Shown piece by piece: positions 25,887-36,062 of a stretch of 64,000 bases of DNA (positions are counted from its first letter, which is position 1; each line of letters starts with the position of its first letter). Under the pieces are notes generated by a model. It saw only the letters and a list, made by a program, of their open reading frames with translations. It ran no database searches and was not told the origin of the DNA. Made by a program: the position numbers and the translations under genes. This DNA is from Acuticoccus sediminis. Its GTDB lineage: Bacteria; Pseudomonadota; Alphaproteobacteria; Rhizobiales; Amorphaceae. Where the stretch lies: positions 1-64,000 of the forward strand of contig NZ_QHHQ01000010.1 of NCBI RefSeq assembly GCF_003258595.1. The letters are read 5' to 3'.

Positions 25887-28800
25887 TCAGGCGGCCTCGT
25901 GGGAGATCGCCGGCAGGTCCGCCAGCAGGCCGGACGCCACCGCCATCCGCGAGATGGAGACGCGCCCGCCGCTGACGATGTCGTTGATCGCCCGCTGGGT
26001 CCGCGCGACGGTCGCCCCCCGCGCTTCGATCCACGCGTCCACCCGCTCGGCACCGGTTCCGGCCGTCGTGGTGCGCAGCACCTCCATGGCAAGGCTGCGG
26101 TGCGCGTCGGCGAGCGTGCGGCGCGCCCGGTCCAGCGCGAGGCCGTCATAGTAGTCGCCGATGTCGATGGAGCGGGCCGTCTCGTCGAGGCTGCGGATCT
26201 GGAAGCGGTCGTTCAGCGCGAAGAAGACCGAACCCGCCTCGGGGATCGAGACGCCGCACGCGGCCGCCACCACGACCACGTCGAGCGCGGCGGCGGCGAC
26301 CGGCAGGCGTGCGAACGGGTAGGCCAGCTCGTGCGGCACGCCGTCCTCGACGAGGAGCGCGGCCTGCTGCTCGAGCTCCTCGGCGTCCTGCTCCGGCAGG
26401 ATCTCCTTGAACGCGTTGCGCAGCTCGGAGATGCCGTCGCGGAAGCGGTCCACCACCGTCTGCAGCCCCTCGGCGAAGTCCTCGTTGCGCACGAACCAGA
26501 TGGTCGCGTCGATGAGGAGCGCCCGGACCGCGGCGTACAGCCGGAGCTGCACCGAACCGTCGATCCTGTTGTCGAGCTGGTCGATCAGCGCATACATGTC
26601 CGGCAGGCCGAACGAGTCGCGAGCCGCCGCCGAGGCGCGCGCGATCTCCGACACCGGCGCCCCCGTCTGGTCGCCGATCCGCACGATGAAGGTCGGACCG
26701 CCACGGTTGATCATCGAGTTGGCGAGGATCGTCGAGATGATCTCGCGCCGCAGCCGGTGAGCCTGGATCTCCTCGGCGAAACGCTCGCGCATCTGCACCG
26801 GGAAATACCGCTCCAGCTCCTGCGACAGGTAGGCGTCGTCCGGCACGTCGGACTGCAGGATGTCGTCGAACAGCGTGATCTTCGAGTAGGCGAGGAGCAC
26901 GCCGATCTCCGGCCGGGTCAGCCCCTCCCCGCCGGCGACGCGCGCGTCGAGGGCGGCGTTGGAGGGAAGGTCCTCGATCTCGCGGTCGAGGCCGCGCGGC
27001 TCCAGAACCTCCATCAGGCGGCGCTGAAGGCCGGAGTTCTGCGTGTTCTGCCGCTTGGAGAGCGAGATCGCGAGCGTCTGCAGGTAGTTGTTGCGCAGGA
27101 CCAGCTCGCCGACCTCCTCGGTCATCTCCGCGAGCAGGACGTTGCGGTCCTCGCGGGTGAGCCTGCCCCTGCGCATCGCGTCGGCGAGCGCGATCTTGAT
27201 GTTCACCTCGACGTCAGACGTGTTCACGCCCGCCGAGTTGTCGATCGCGTCGGAGTTGATGCGCCCGCCCTTGAGCGCGTAGGCGATGCGGGCCTGATGG
27301 CTGACGCCGAGGTTGGCCCCCTCGCCCACCACCTTCACCCGCAGATCGTCCGCCGTGACGCGGATCGCGTCGTTGGCGCGGTCGCCGATCTCGTGGTTCC
27401 CCTCGTTCTCGGCGCGCACGTAGGTGCCGATGCCGCCGAACCAGAGGAGATCCGCCGGCGCCTTCAGGATCGCGCTCATGACGTCCTGAGGGGTGAGCGG
27501 GCCGCGGCCGATGTCGAGCGCGACGCGCGCCTCGGGCGACAGGTCGATCGACTTCGCGTTGCGCGAGTAGATCCCGCCGCCCTGGGAGAGGGCCGTGCGG
27601 TCGTAGTCCTGCCAGGAGGAGCGCGGGAGGTCGAAGAGCCGCTTGCGCTCGTTCCAGGAGGTCTCCGGATCCGGGTTGGGGTCGATGAAGATATCGCGGT
27701 GGTCGAACGCGGCGACCAGCTTCGTCGCCTTCGACAGCAGCATCCCGTTGCCGAACACGTCGCCCGACATGTCGCCCACGCCCACCGCGGTGAACGCCTT
27801 CACCTGGATGTCGTGGTTCATCTCGCGGAAGTGGCGCTTCACCGCCTCCCACGCGCCGCGGGCGGTGATGCCCATGGCCTTGTGGTCGTAGCCCTGCGAG
27901 CCGCCGGAGGCGAACGCGTCGTCGAGCCAGAAGCCGTGCTCCTGGCTGATGGCGTTCGCGGTGTCGGAGAAGGTCGCGGTGCCCTTGTCGGCCGCGACGA
28001 CCAGATAGGGGTCGTCCGGCTCGTGGCGCACCACCTCCGGCGGCGGGATGATCGCGTCGCCGTCGATGTTGTCGGTGATGTCGAGCAGGGTGTCGACGAA
28101 GACCTTGTAGGCCTCGCGCCCCTCCTCGGCGAAGGCGTCGCGCTGCGAGCGGTCCGGCAGGCGCTTGGGGAAGAAGCCGCCCTTGGCGCCGACGGGCACG
28201 ATGACCGCGTTCTTGACCTGCTGCGCCTTCACGAGACCCAGCACCTCGGTGCGGAAGTCCTGCGGCCGGTCCGACCAGCGGAGCCCGCCGCGCGCCACCG
28301 CGCCGAAGCGCAGGTGCACGCCCTCCACCCGTGGCGAGTAGACCCAGATCTCACGGAACGGCGCGGGACGGGGCAGCGCCGTCAGCTTGTGCGGGTCGAG
28401 CTTGAAGGCGAACGTGCGCGCCAGCTCGCCGTCGTCCTCGTGCTGGAAGATGTTCGTTCGCAGCGTCGCCGTGATGAAGTTCTCGAAGCGGTGGACGATC
28501 GTGTCGTCCGCCAGCGTCTCGATGTCGTTGCACAGCTCCTCGATGCCGCCGATGATGGCGCCCTCGGCCTCATGCCGCGTCGCGTCGTCCTGCGCCGGGT
28601 CGAACCGCGCGTAGAAGAGCTGCACGAGGGAGGCGGCGAGGTCCGGGTACTTGCACAGCGTCTGCGCCATCAGGTCCTGGCCGTAGGCGATGCCCACCTG
28701 GCGCAGGTACCGCGAGATGGCGCGCAGGATCGCGATGTCCCGCCAGCCGAGGCCCGCGTTGAGGAGCAGCGCGTTGTAGCGGTCGCTTTCCGCCGCCCCT

Positions 28801-30740
28801 TCCCAGACGGCGATGAAGAGCGCCTGCAGCTTCTCGGCGTAGGCGCCGACGTTGAACTCGGCCCCGCTCGCCACCGCGAGGGTCATGTCGTGGATGTAGA
28901 TGCCGTCGGTCGACTGCGGCACGCTCACGCGGAACGTGCGCTCGTTGACGACGATGAAGCCCATGTTCTCCAGGATCGGCACGCGGGCCGACAGCAGGAT
29001 GGGCGCATCCTTGTGGTAGATCTTGAGGGAGCAGCGGTCCGGCCCCTCGGACGCGTCGCGCCGGAAGAAGAGGATCGCCGTCGGGGTCTCGTCGCTGATC
29101 CGCTCCAGGATGGTGATGTCGCGCACCGCCCGCTCGGCCGTGTAGGTCGCGCGGTAGGATTCGGTGAAGGACTCCGACCAGGTGGCGATCTTGAAGCGGT
29201 CGAGGCCCAGCTTCGGCGCCGCCGCGGCCGCGCGCAGCAGCTCGTCCGTCCAGGTGCGGATCATCGCCGCGATCCGGTCTTCCAGCTCCCGCGTGTCGGG
29301 CCGCGGCGTCTCGCGCTCGCGCCGGCCGATGATGAGATGGAGCCGGTTGAGGACGCCTTCCGGCATCGACAGGTAGCGGGCGGAGACGTGACCGTCGTAG
29401 GCCTCGGCCATCATCGCCTCGATGCGTTCGCGCACCTGGGTCGAGAAACGGTCGCGCGGCACGTAGATGAGCAGCGACACGAACCGGTCGAACGGGTCGA
29501 TGCGCGGCAGCACCCGCACCCTCGGCCGCTCCGAGAGCTGCAGGATCGCGAGCAGGTAGCGCGCCAGCAGGTCCTCGTGGATCTGGAACAGCTCGTCGCG
29601 CGGGTAGGTCTCGAGGATGTGGCGCAGCGCGTTGCCGGAGTGGCTCTCCGGGTCGAAGCCGAGCCGGCGGAGCGCGTTGTTGGCCTTGCGCCGCAGCATC
29701 GGGATCTCGAACACCGACTGCGTGTAGGCGGCCGAGGTGAACAGGCCGACGATCCGCAGCTCGCCGACGAGCGCGCCGTTCTCGTAGCGCTTGACGCCGA
29801 TATAGTCGAGCTGCGTGACGCGGTGGACGCGGCTCTTCACGTTCGCCTTGGCGATGAACACCGGCTCGGGGCTCTTGAGGAACTCGCGCACCTCCGGCGT
29901 CAGGGTGACGAGTTCGGAGCCGCGGCGCAGCACCTTGATCTCGGGGTCACGCAGGATGCCGAGGCCGCCGGCCTCCGTCGCCACCAGCTCGCCGTCGTCT
30001 GGCGAGCCGTCCAGCATGTACTGGCGCATGCCGGTCAGGATGAAGTCGTTGCGCTCCACCCGCTCCAGGAAGGCGATCGCCTCCTCCAGCACCTCGGGGT
30101 CCACCGGCGGCGGCATGTGGCGGTAGCGCTCGATCGCCTCCCGCAGGAGGGAGCGCATCTTCGGCCAGTCGCTGACGGCGGCGTCCACGTCGTGCAGCAC
30201 GGCGAGCAGCGACCGGCGCAGCCTCTCGCGGTGCTCCGGATCGTCCAGCGGCTCGACGTGGATGTGCACGAAGCTCTCGTGCGCGAAGCCGTCGCCCGGC
30301 CGCGCCTCGCCGTGGAAGCCGATCAGCGTGCCGGCCGCGTTGCGCTCCACCGCGAGGATCGGGTGCACGACGAGGTGCAGCTCCAGGTTCTGCGCGTGAA
30401 GCTCGTTCTTGAGTGAGCCGAACAGGAACGGCTTGTCGTCGTTGATCGCCTCGATGATCGAGATCGAGTGGTGCGTGTCCTCCTCGGTCACGGCGATGAT
30501 GTCGGGCGCCAGCACCCTGACGTTCGCCTGACCGAGCGTGCGGTTCTGCAGAGCGTTCCAGGCCGCCTCCGCGATCCGCATCAGGCCTTCGACGTCGTAT
30601 TTGGCGAGATCCTCGGCCGCCGCGTGACGGAACAGAAGCTCCGAGAACGTGGCAAACCCGACGTCGCCCCCCTCTTCGCGGACCGTTTCGGCGAGCGCGC
30701 TGAGCTTGCCGTCCTTGGTCTCTTCGTCGTTTTCAAGCAT
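25887..30740 (-). CDS. gdhZ: NAD-specific glutamate dehydrogenase, large (L180-type)
   Basis: A 1617-residue enzyme oxidising glutamate to 2-oxoglutarate and ammonium. The extended N-terminal region (about 1-700) carries regulatory, ACT-like segments, then the catalytic part follows with VGAKGGFFPKRLP and TARGAWEAVKRHFREM, and a C-terminal helical region. Size matches the giant GDHs of Caulobacter and Pseudomonas. I chose the ATG at 30740 (MLENDEETKDGKL) because GGGAGGAG lies 7 nt before it; the frame is open further upstream. It is divergent from the AhpD-like gene and ended by the terminator at 25767-25801. Confidence 0.95.
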   Translation of the reverse strand: MLENDEETKDGKLSALAETVREEGGDVGFATFSELLFRHAAAEDLAKYDVEGLMRIAEAAWNALQNRTLGQANVRVLAPDIIAVTEEDTHHSISIIEAINDDKPFLFGSLKNELHAQNLELHLVVHPILAVERNAAGTLIGFHGEARPGDGFAHESFVHIHVEPLDDPEHRERLRRSLLAVLHDVDAAVSDWPKMRSLLREAIERYRHMPPPVDPEVLEEAIAFLERVERNDFILTGMRQYMLDGSPDDGELVATEAGGLGILRDPEIKVLRRGSELVTLTPEVREFLKSPEPVFIAKANVKSRVHRVTQLDYIGVKRYENGALVGELRIVGLFTSAAYTQSVFEIPMLRRKANNALRRLGFDPESHSGNALRHILETYPRDELFQIHEDLLARYLLAILQLSERPRVRVLPRIDPFDRFVSLLIYVPRDRFSTQVRERIEAMMAEAYDGHVSARYLSMPEGVLNRLHLIIGRRERETPRPDTRELEDRIAAMIRTWTDELLRAAAAAPKLGLDRFKIATWSESFTESYRATYTAERAVRDITILERISDETPTAILFFRRDASEGPDRCSLKIYHKDAPILLSARVPILENMGFIVVNERTFRVSVPQSTDGIYIHDMTLAVASGAEFNVGAYAEKLQALFIAVWEGAAESDRYNALLLNAGLGWRDIAILRAISRYLRQVGIAYGQDLMAQTLCKYPDLAASLVQLFYARFDPAQDDATRHEAEGAIIGGIEELCNDIETLADDTIVHRFENFITATLRTNIFQHEDDGELARTFAFKLDPHKLTALPRPAPFREIWVYSPRVEGVHLRFGAVARGGLRWSDRPQDFRTEVLGLVKAQQVKNAVIVPVGAKGGFFPKRLPDRSQRDAFAEEGREAYKVFVDTLLDITDNIDGDAIIPPPEVVRHEPDDPYLVVAADKGTATFSDTANAISQEHGFWLDDAFASGGSQGYDHKAMGITARGAWEAVKRHFREMNHDIQVKAFTAVGVGDMSGDVFGNGMLLSKATKLVAAFDHRDIFIDPNPDPETSWNERKRLFDLPRSSWQDYDRTALSQGGGIYSRNAKSIDLSPEARVALDIGRGPLTPQDVMSAILKAPADLLWFGGIGTYVRAENEGNHEIGDRANDAIRVTADDLRVKVVGEGANLGVSHQARIAYALKGGRINSDAIDNSAGVNTSDVEVNIKIALADAMRRGRLTREDRNVLLAEMTEEVGELVLRNNYLQTLAISLSKRQNTQNSGLQRRLMEVLEPRGLDREIEDLPSNAALDARVAGGEGLTRPEIGVLLAYSKITLFDDILQSDVPDDAYLSQELERYFPVQMRERFAEEIQAHRLRREIISTILANSMINRGGPTFIVRIGDQTGAPVSEIARASAAARDSFGLPDMYALIDQLDNRIDGSVQLRLYAAVRALLIDATIWFVRNEDFAEGLQTVVDRFRDGISELRNAFKEILPEQDAEELEQQAALLVEDGVPHELAYPFARLPVAAAALDVVVVAAACGVSIPEAGSVFFALNDRFQIRSLDETARSIDIGDYYDGLALDRARRTLADAHRSLAMEVLRTTTAGTGAERVDAWIEARGATVARTQRAINDIVSGGRVSISRMAVASGLLADLPAISHEAA

Positions 30741-30828
30741 GCTCGCTCCTCCCAGTCGGGCACATTGACAGTCGGGCCCCCTCTGTCCAGTCCCCAAAAA
30801 AACACATCACGCCAGGGACCCTTTAGCC

Positions 30829-31416
30829 ATGCCAAATGAAGAACCGGTGATATCGCTGGAGTTGCCTCGCCCCGAGCTGTCCCCGGAAACCGAGGCCTAC
30901 TTCGCCAAATGCCGCGAGAAACTGGGCCTCGTCCCCAATGTGCTGCTGGCCTACGCGTTCGACGAGAAAAAGCTCCGCTGCTTTACCGAGCTCTATAATG
31001 ATCTGATGCTCGGGGTGTCCGAGCTGACCAAGCTGGAGCGCGAGATGATCGCCGTCGTCGTCTCCTCGGCGAACCGGTGCCACTACTGCCTCGTCGCCCA
31101 CGGCGCCGCGGTGCGCGAGCTTTCGGGCGACCCCAGGCTCGGCGACACGCTGGTCGCCAACTGGCGCTACGCCGACCTCGACGAGCGGCAGCACGCGATG
31201 CTCGCCTACGCCTGGAAGCTCACCGAGAGCCCCTCGGAGATCGGTCCCGCCGACACCAAGACGCTTCATGACGTCGGCTTCACCGATCGGGCGATCTGGG
31301 ACATCGCCTCCGTCGCGGCCTTCTTCAACATGACCAATCGCGTCGCGGCGGCGACGAAGATGCGGCCGAACGACGAATATTACGGGATGGCGCGTTCCTT
31401 CGGCGGAACGGCATAA
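30829..31416 (+). CDS. AhpD-like peroxidase-related protein (CMD family)
   Basis: 195 residues. The redox motif CHYC is near residue 84 in SSANRCHYCLVAHGAAVRE, here read as NRCHYCLVAHG, the carboxymuconolactone decarboxylase/AhpD signature; the flanking FNMTNRVAAAT is typical of the 'uncharacterised peroxidase-related' subgroup. Such proteins reduce peroxides through the vicinal cysteines, with a downstream reductant unknown here. It is divergent from gdhZ with an 88-bp shared promoter region. Confidence 0.88.
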   Translation: MPNEEPVISLELPRPELSPETEAYFAKCREKLGLVPNVLLAYAFDEKKLRCFTELYNDLMLGVSELTKLEREMIAVVVSSANRCHYCLVAHGAAVRELSGDPRLGDTLVANWRYADLDERQHAMLAYAWKLTESPSEIGPADTKTLHDVGFTDRAIWDIASVAAFFNMTNRVAAATKMRPNDEYYGMARSFGGTA

Positions 31417-31484
31417 AGCCCTCTGGTAACCTGCCCCGGCTTGTTGCATGAGCCACAGGCAAATCGGCATTTGGGAGATATCCG

Positions 31485-32057
31485 GTGGAGATCGAACAAC
31501 TCATCGACCAGTTCCTGGCCCAGGACCCCAACCTTCTCGTTCCGGTGCTGGCCGGCTGCGTGATCATCCTGGGCGGACTGCTCATCGGGATCTTTCGGGG
31601 GATGACGGGCGGCGTCATCGTCGCGCTGCTGTTCGGCGGCGTGATGACGACCTCCCCCATCCTGCTCGGCAAGGTCGAGATCCCGGGCGAGACGGTCACG
31701 ACCGACACCGTGGACCCCGCGCGCCTCGGCGCCGAGGTGGCGCACGGTGCGGCGCAGCTCGCCGTCGCCAACTCCGAGGCGGTGACCGGCCTCACCCGCG
31801 TCGTCAACTCCATGCGCCTCGCGATGGAGGGGCTCGGCCCGGTGCTGGCGCCGACCACGGAGGGGACGGAATCCTCCGGCGACACGGCCGACGTCGTCGC
31901 GCGCTTCACGCAGAGCCTCGACGCGGCCGGAACACAGCTTGACCAGGCGTCCGCCTCGCTGGACAAGATCAACAGCCTGCGCTCGGAGCTGGAAAGCGAT
32001 ATGAGCGAGCTGGAGAGCGCGCTGGACGGGGCGCCCGACGGCACTGCGACGAAATAG
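31485..32057 (+). CDS. Hypothetical membrane-anchored protein
   Basis: 190 residues starting at a GTG (31485) with GGGAGAT 7 nt upstream. A hydrophobic region (about residues 17-65, with two segments around a Gly-rich turn GGLLIGIFRGMTGG) suggests two membrane spans. The rest is Ala/Glu/Ser/Thr-rich, with heptad-like LDQASASLDKINSLRSELE near the C-terminus predicting a coiled coil. I do not recognise a family. It lies just before leuD, 47 bp away, and may be co-transcribed with it. Confidence 0.6.
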   Translation: MEIEQLIDQFLAQDPNLLVPVLAGCVIILGGLLIGIFRGMTGGVIVALLFGGVMTTSPILLGKVEIPGETVTTDTVDPARLGAEVAHGAAQLAVANSEAVTGLTRVVNSMRLAMEGLGPVLAPTTEGTESSGDTADVVARFTQSLDAAGTQLDQASASLDKINSLRSELESDMSELESALDGAPDGTATK

Positions 32058-32104
32058 AGACGGAACGCGACGGACACGCGCGATCCGCGTGAGGGAGAGA
32101 TGGC

Positions 32105-32710
32105 ATGGAGCCATTCAAGACATTGACGGCGGTCGCCGCACCGCTGCCGATGATCAACGTCGACACCGACATGATCATCCCGAAGGACTACCTGAAGACG
32201 ATCAAGCGGACCGGTCTCGGCCGCGGCCTCTTCGCCGAGATCTCGCGCGACAAGGACGGCAACCCGGACCCGGAGTTCCCGCTCAACAAGCCGCAGTACA
32301 AGGGCGCCGAGATTCTCGTCGCCGGCGACAACTTCGGCTGCGGCTCCTCGCGCGAGCACGCCCCGTGGGCCCTGCTCGACCGCGGGATCCGCTGCGTGAT
32401 CTCCACCTCGTTCGCGGACATCTTCTATCAGAACTGCTTCAAGAACGGCCTGCTTCCCGTGAAGGTGAAGCCGGACGAGCTCGAGCGCCTGATGGCGCAC
32501 GCCGAGCGCGGCGCCAACGCGACGCTGACGGTGGACCTGCCGAACCAGACCATCGAGGGGCCGGACGGCGAGCCGATCCGCTTCGACATCGACCAGGGCC
32601 TCAAGCACATGCTGGTCGAGGGGCTCGACGAGATCGGCCTCACCATGAAGAAGGCGCCGAGCGTCGCCGCCCACGAGGGCCGCATCGCCGAGGCGCGTCC
32701 CTGGATCTGA
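32105..32710 (+). CDS. leuD: 3-isopropylmalate dehydratase small subunit
   Basis: 201 residues. The swivel-domain signature [14 protein letters not shown] is at about residues 79-92, and [13 protein letters not shown] near the N-terminus. Together with LeuC (not in the window) it isomerises 2-isopropylmalate to 3-isopropylmalate in leucine synthesis. In many alphaproteobacteria leuC and leuD are separate, so an isolated leuD is normal. A short hairpin (32728-32748) follows. Confidence 0.96.
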   Translation: MEPFKTLTAVAAPLPMINVDTDMIIPKDYLKTIKRTGLGRGLFAEISRDKDGNPDPEFPLNKPQYKGAEILVAGDNFGCGSSREHAPWALLDRGIRCVISTSFADIFYQNCFKNGLLPVKVKPDELERLMAHAERGANATLTVDLPNQTIEGPDGEPIRFDIDQGLKHMLVEGLDEIGLTMKKAPSVAAHEGRIAEARPWI

Positions 32711-32727
32711 GCGGACCACGACCGGTC

Positions 32728-32748
32728 GAGGCGCCGTCACGGCGCCTC
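32728..32748 (+). terminator. Hairpin between convergent leuD and DUF4396 genes
   Basis: A 9-bp perfect stem (GAGGCGCCG/CGGCGCCTC) with a 3-nt loop, 17 nt past the leuD stop, without a U-tract. It is a possible bidirectional barrier. Confidence 0.4.
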
Positions 32749-32753
32749 CTCCC

Positions 32754-33581
32754 CTACATACGCTCCTTGATCCCCCGGCGGATGAGCCACCAGTTCACCG
32801 GGTAGGACGTCGCGAAGCCGCAGAGCATCGCGAGCTGCATCATGAACCAGAACTCGACGCTGTTCGTGGTAAGCGGCGCCTGAAGGACGCGGGCGAAGAT
32901 CACGAAGTTCGCGATCGCCATCGCGCCGTACATCCCCACCTGCCACGCCGTCAGCGACAGCGCGTCCGCCTTCAGCGCCAGCACCAGCGCCTCGCGCGGC
33001 GACACGTCCCGCATCGGCTTGATGGCATAATACTGGAACGCCACGCCGAAGCCGAAGGCGAGCAGGTAGTCCAGCACCCAGACGGCGAAGATCTTCTCCG
33101 AGAAGAGCGTCTGCCAGCCGAACGCCAGCGCGATGCTCGGCACGAAGAAGACCAGCCAATCCGCTATGATGTCGCCGAGCGTGCAGCCGCTGCCGCAGTG
33201 GCACGTGCCTTTGGCGACCGCGATCCAGAACGGCGTCTCGGCCTTCCCGCCGCCCGGCCCGTGGCCGGCGTCGTCGTCTGCCGCCCGATGCCCGCCGCCT
33301 TCCGCGCTGTTGCGGGCGCCATGATGGCTGCAGGGTGCCTCCCCATGCATCGCATGCCGTGCGCCGGGGTGCTCCGCGGGGGCGGGCTCCGGGGCCCGGC
33401 CATGCACCGCGTAGAACCACAGCGCGACCGGTCCGCCGAACAGCGCCGTCAGCGGCCACACGACCGACATGATCGCCATGTGTGGCGGGCGGCGCCGCAC
33501 GTCGACGGCGACCATGATCGCGCAGACCGCGGCCGCGGCGAGGGAGAGGATGGCGAGGAGGTGGAGCCAGGCGGGGATCAT
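32754..33581 (-). CDS. DUF4396 membrane protein with His/Cys-rich loop
   Basis: 275 residues from MIPAWLHLLAILSLAA with about six hydrophobic segments. Between the second and third lies a loop (about residues 72-135) rich in His (ARHAMHGE, CSHHGARN, DDDAGHG) followed by CHCGSGCTLGDI, arranged like a metal-binding site. The C-terminal half (ALDYLLAFG-type helix, YYAIKPMRD, ATSYPVNWWLIRRG) is the DUF4396 core. A role in copper or other metal handling is inference from these residues. The start is ATG 33581; an upstream GTG would run through the tkt hairpin. Confidence 0.8.
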   Translation of the reverse strand: MIPAWLHLLAILSLAAAAVCAIMVAVDVRRRPPHMAIMSVVWPLTALFGGPVALWFYAVHGRAPEPAPAEHPGARHAMHGEAPCSHHGARNSAEGGGHRAADDDAGHGPGGGKAETPFWIAVAKGTCHCGSGCTLGDIIADWLVFFVPSIALAFGWQTLFSEKIFAVWVLDYLLAFGFGVAFQYYAIKPMRDVSPREALVLALKADALSLTAWQVGMYGAMAIANFVIFARVLQAPLTTNSVEFWFMMQLAMLCGFATSYPVNWWLIRRGIKERM

Positions 33582-33593
33582 GAAAACAGGAAT

Positions 33594-33620
33594 GGCCTCG
33601 TGTGAGGGACACACGAGGCC
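33594..33620 (-). terminator. Hairpin after tkt
   Basis: A perfect 11-bp inverted repeat (33594-33604 with 33610-33620) around AGGGA, 40 nt downstream of the tkt stop; the minus strand continues ATTCCTGTTTTC, a poor U-tract. Confidence 0.55.
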
Positions 33621-33660
33621 AACCTTGTGACCCGGCGAGAGTTCCCGCCCGGCGCCGGAT

Positions 33661-35643
33661 TTATCGTCCGAGCAGGGCCTTGGCCTTGGCGGCGACCGCC
33701 TTCGGCGTGATGCCGAAGTGCTCGTAGAGCTCCTTGTACGGGCCCGACGCGCCGAAGCCGGTCATGCCGACGAAGCCGCCGTTGCGGCCGACGATCGCGT
33801 CCCAGCCCTGCCGGATCGCCGCCTCGCACGCGACCTTCACGGTCGTGCCGCCGATGATGGAGTCGATGTAGTCCTCGTCCTGCTGGAAGAAGAGCTCGAA
33901 CGACGGGACGCTGACGACGTCCGCCGCGACCCCCTCCGCCGCCAGAAGCTGCGCCGCCTCGACGACGATCTCCACCTCGGAGCCGCTGGCGAACAGGGTC
34001 GCCTCAGGCTTCTGCGTGGTGACGATCTTGTAGGCGCCGCGGCGCGACCGGTTCTGCGTCGCCGGACCCGGCGAGTGGACCGGCAGGTTCTGGCGCGTCA
34101 GAACGAGGATCGACGGACCCTTGTACTCGGCGGCGATCTCCCAGGCCTCGGCCGTCTCGACCGCATCGGCGGGACGCAGGACGAGGAGGTTCGGGATCGC
34201 CCGCAGCGCCGCCAGGTGCTCGACCGGCTGGTGGGTCGGCCCGTCCTCGCCGAGGCCGATGGAATCGTGCGTCATCACGTGGACGACGCGGATGCCCATC
34301 AGCGCCCCGAGGCGGATCGCCGGGCGAGAGTAGTCCGAGAAGCACAGGAAGGTGCCGCCGTAGGGCAGGAAGCCGCCGTGCAGGGCGAGGCCGTTCATCG
34401 CCGCCGCCATGCCGTGCTCGCGCACGCCCCAGTGGACGTACCGGCCGGAGAAGTCGCCCGGCGCGATCGGCGCGACGTGGTCGGTCTTGGTGTTGTTGGA
34501 GCCGGTGAGGTCCGCCGAGCCGCCGACGGTCTCGGCCAGCACCGCGTTCACCGTGTTGAGCGCCCGCTCGGACGCCTTGCGCGTCGCCATCGCCGGCTTC
34601 TCGCTGAGGAGCGCCTGCCGCAGCTTGGTCATGGCGGGCGCGAACTCGGACGGCAGATCGCCCCGCAGGCGGCGGTCGAACTCGGCGCGGCGCTCGGCGT
34701 CCATCGCCTCGTAGCGGGTGCGCCAGTCACGGTGCGCCTGGGCCGACTTCAGGCCGACGATGCGCCAGGAATCGCGGATGTCCTCCGGCACCTCGAACGG
34801 GCCGGCGGTCCAGCCGAGGGCGCTGCGGGTCGCCGCCGCCTCGGCCGTGCCGAGCGGGGAGCCGTGCACGCCCGCGGTGCCGGCCTTGTTCGGCGAGCCG
34901 AAGCCGATGACCGTGCGCGCCGCGATCAGCGTCGGCTTGTCGGACTGGGTGGCGCGCGTCAGCGCCGCGTCGATGGCGCCGAAGTCGTGCCCGTCGATCC
35001 GCTCGGCACGCCAGCCGGCGGCCTCGAAGCGGCGCACGACGTCACCGGTCTCGGCGATCTTCAGCGGTCCGTCGATGGAGATCTCGTTGTCGTCGTAGAT
35101 GACGATGAGCTTCTTCAGCCGCATGTGCCCGGCGAGCGAGATCGCCTCGTGCGAGACGCCTTCCATCAGGTCGCCGTCGGAGGCGAGGACGAAGGTGCGG
35201 TGGTCCACCACCTGGTCGCCGAACTGCGCGTTGAGGAGCCGCTCGCCGAGCGCCATGCCGACGGCGGTCGCGATCCCCTGCCCCAGCGGACCGGTCGTCG
35301 TCTCGATTCCCTTCCCGTGGCCGTATTCCGGGTGGCCGGCGGTGACGGCGCCGAGCTGACGGAAGCACTTCAGCTGGTCGATCGAGAAGTCTTCGTAGCC
35401 GAGCAGATGGTAGAGCGAGTAGAGAAGCATCGAACCATGGCCCGCCGACAGCACGAAGCGGTCGCGGTTCGGCCAATCCGGATCGGCCGGATCGATGCGG
35501 ATGTGTCGCGTGAACAGCATGGTCACGAGGTCGGCAGCGCCCATCGGTAATCCGGGATGTCCGGATTTCGCCGCTTCCACGGCATCGATGGACAGCATCC
35601 GCAACGCGTTTGCCATCGGTTTAAGCTTGTCCACATCCACCAT
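33661..35643 (-). CDS. tkt: Transketolase
   Basis: A 660-residue thiamine-diphosphate enzyme of the pentose phosphate pathway. ThDP and metal-binding elements [12 protein letters not shown]-like ([15 protein letters not shown]) and GHDFGAID are in the first domain; [18 protein letters not shown] and [16 protein letters not shown] are in the pyrimidine domain. The start is ATG 35643 ([17 protein letters not shown]), where family similarity begins. It is divergent from DUF4164-zapA, a neighbourhood common in Hyphomicrobiales, where gap would usually follow. Confidence 0.96.
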   Translation of the reverse strand: MVDVDKLKPMANALRMLSIDAVEAAKSGHPGLPMGAADLVTMLFTRHIRIDPADPDWPNRDRFVLSAGHGSMLLYSLYHLLGYEDFSIDQLKCFRQLGAVTAGHPEYGHGKGIETTTGPLGQGIATAVGMALGERLLNAQFGDQVVDHRTFVLASDGDLMEGVSHEAISLAGHMRLKKLIVIYDDNEISIDGPLKIAETGDVVRRFEAAGWRAERIDGHDFGAIDAALTRATQSDKPTLIAARTVIGFGSPNKAGTAGVHGSPLGTAEAAATRSALGWTAGPFEVPEDIRDSWRIVGLKSAQAHRDWRTRYEAMDAERRAEFDRRLRGDLPSEFAPAMTKLRQALLSEKPAMATRKASERALNTVNAVLAETVGGSADLTGSNNTKTDHVAPIAPGDFSGRYVHWGVREHGMAAAMNGLALHGGFLPYGGTFLCFSDYSRPAIRLGALMGIRVVHVMTHDSIGLGEDGPTHQPVEHLAALRAIPNLLVLRPADAVETAEAWEIAAEYKGPSILVLTRQNLPVHSPGPATQNRSRRGAYKIVTTQKPEATLFASGSEVEIVVEAAQLLAAEGVAADVVSVPSFELFFQQDEDYIDSIIGGTTVKVACEAAIRQGWDAIVGRNGGFVGMTGFGASGPYKELYEHFGITPKAVAAKAKALLGR

Positions 35644-35774
35644 CAGCGACACTCGAAAAGCTAGGTTCTTGTTGTTTGGGGCGCCCACATAGCGCACGAG
35701 TCGGGGGCGGCGCAAAACCCATTGGGCACAATTCCATGACGAGCGACGAATAAAGGGGGCCGAGCATAGCTGGA

Positions 35775-36062
35775 TTGAGAACCAGTCAGGCCTTGGCGCG
35801 TCTCGAAGCGGCTCTGATACGCCTCGAGGCGGCGGCGGCCCTGAAGACCGACGCCGGCGGCATCGTCAGCGCGTTGAAGGACGATTGCGCCCGCCTGGAG
35901 CGCGACCGCGCCACGCTGGCCGAGAAGCTGGACGCCGCCGAATCCCGCGCCGAACGGTTGCGTCAGGCCAATCAGGAGGTTGCCGGCCGCCTGGTGAAGG
36001 TGATGGAGCGCGTTCGGCGCATGTCCGCCCCGATCAGCCCTGGCGAGGAGGACCAGCACTGA
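35775..36062 (+). CDS. DUF4164 small coiled-coil protein
   Basis: A 95-residue, almost entirely helical protein ([18 protein letters not shown] and then [21 protein letters not shown], heptad-patterned). Start appears to be TTG at 35775; no ATG or GTG is available in frame near it. DUF4164 genes sit directly before zapA in Hyphomicrobiales and may work with it at the divisome. Its TGA (36060-36062) overlaps the first codon of zapA. Confidence 0.75.
   Translation: MRTSQALARLEAALIRLEAAAALKTDAGGIVSALKDDCARLERDRATLAEKLDAAESRAERLRQANQEVAGRLVKVMERVRRMSAPISPGEEDQH

Noticed and set aside
25773-30416. Long plus-strand open frame opposite gdhZ
   Set aside because: It is the shadow of a high-GC gene with Arg/Asp/Val-biased composition and no domain; the opposite frame is a complete GDH.
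33594-33620. Palindrome as part of the DUF4396 start
   Set aside because: A GTG upstream of it would put the hairpin in the coding region; it is more simply the tkt terminator.
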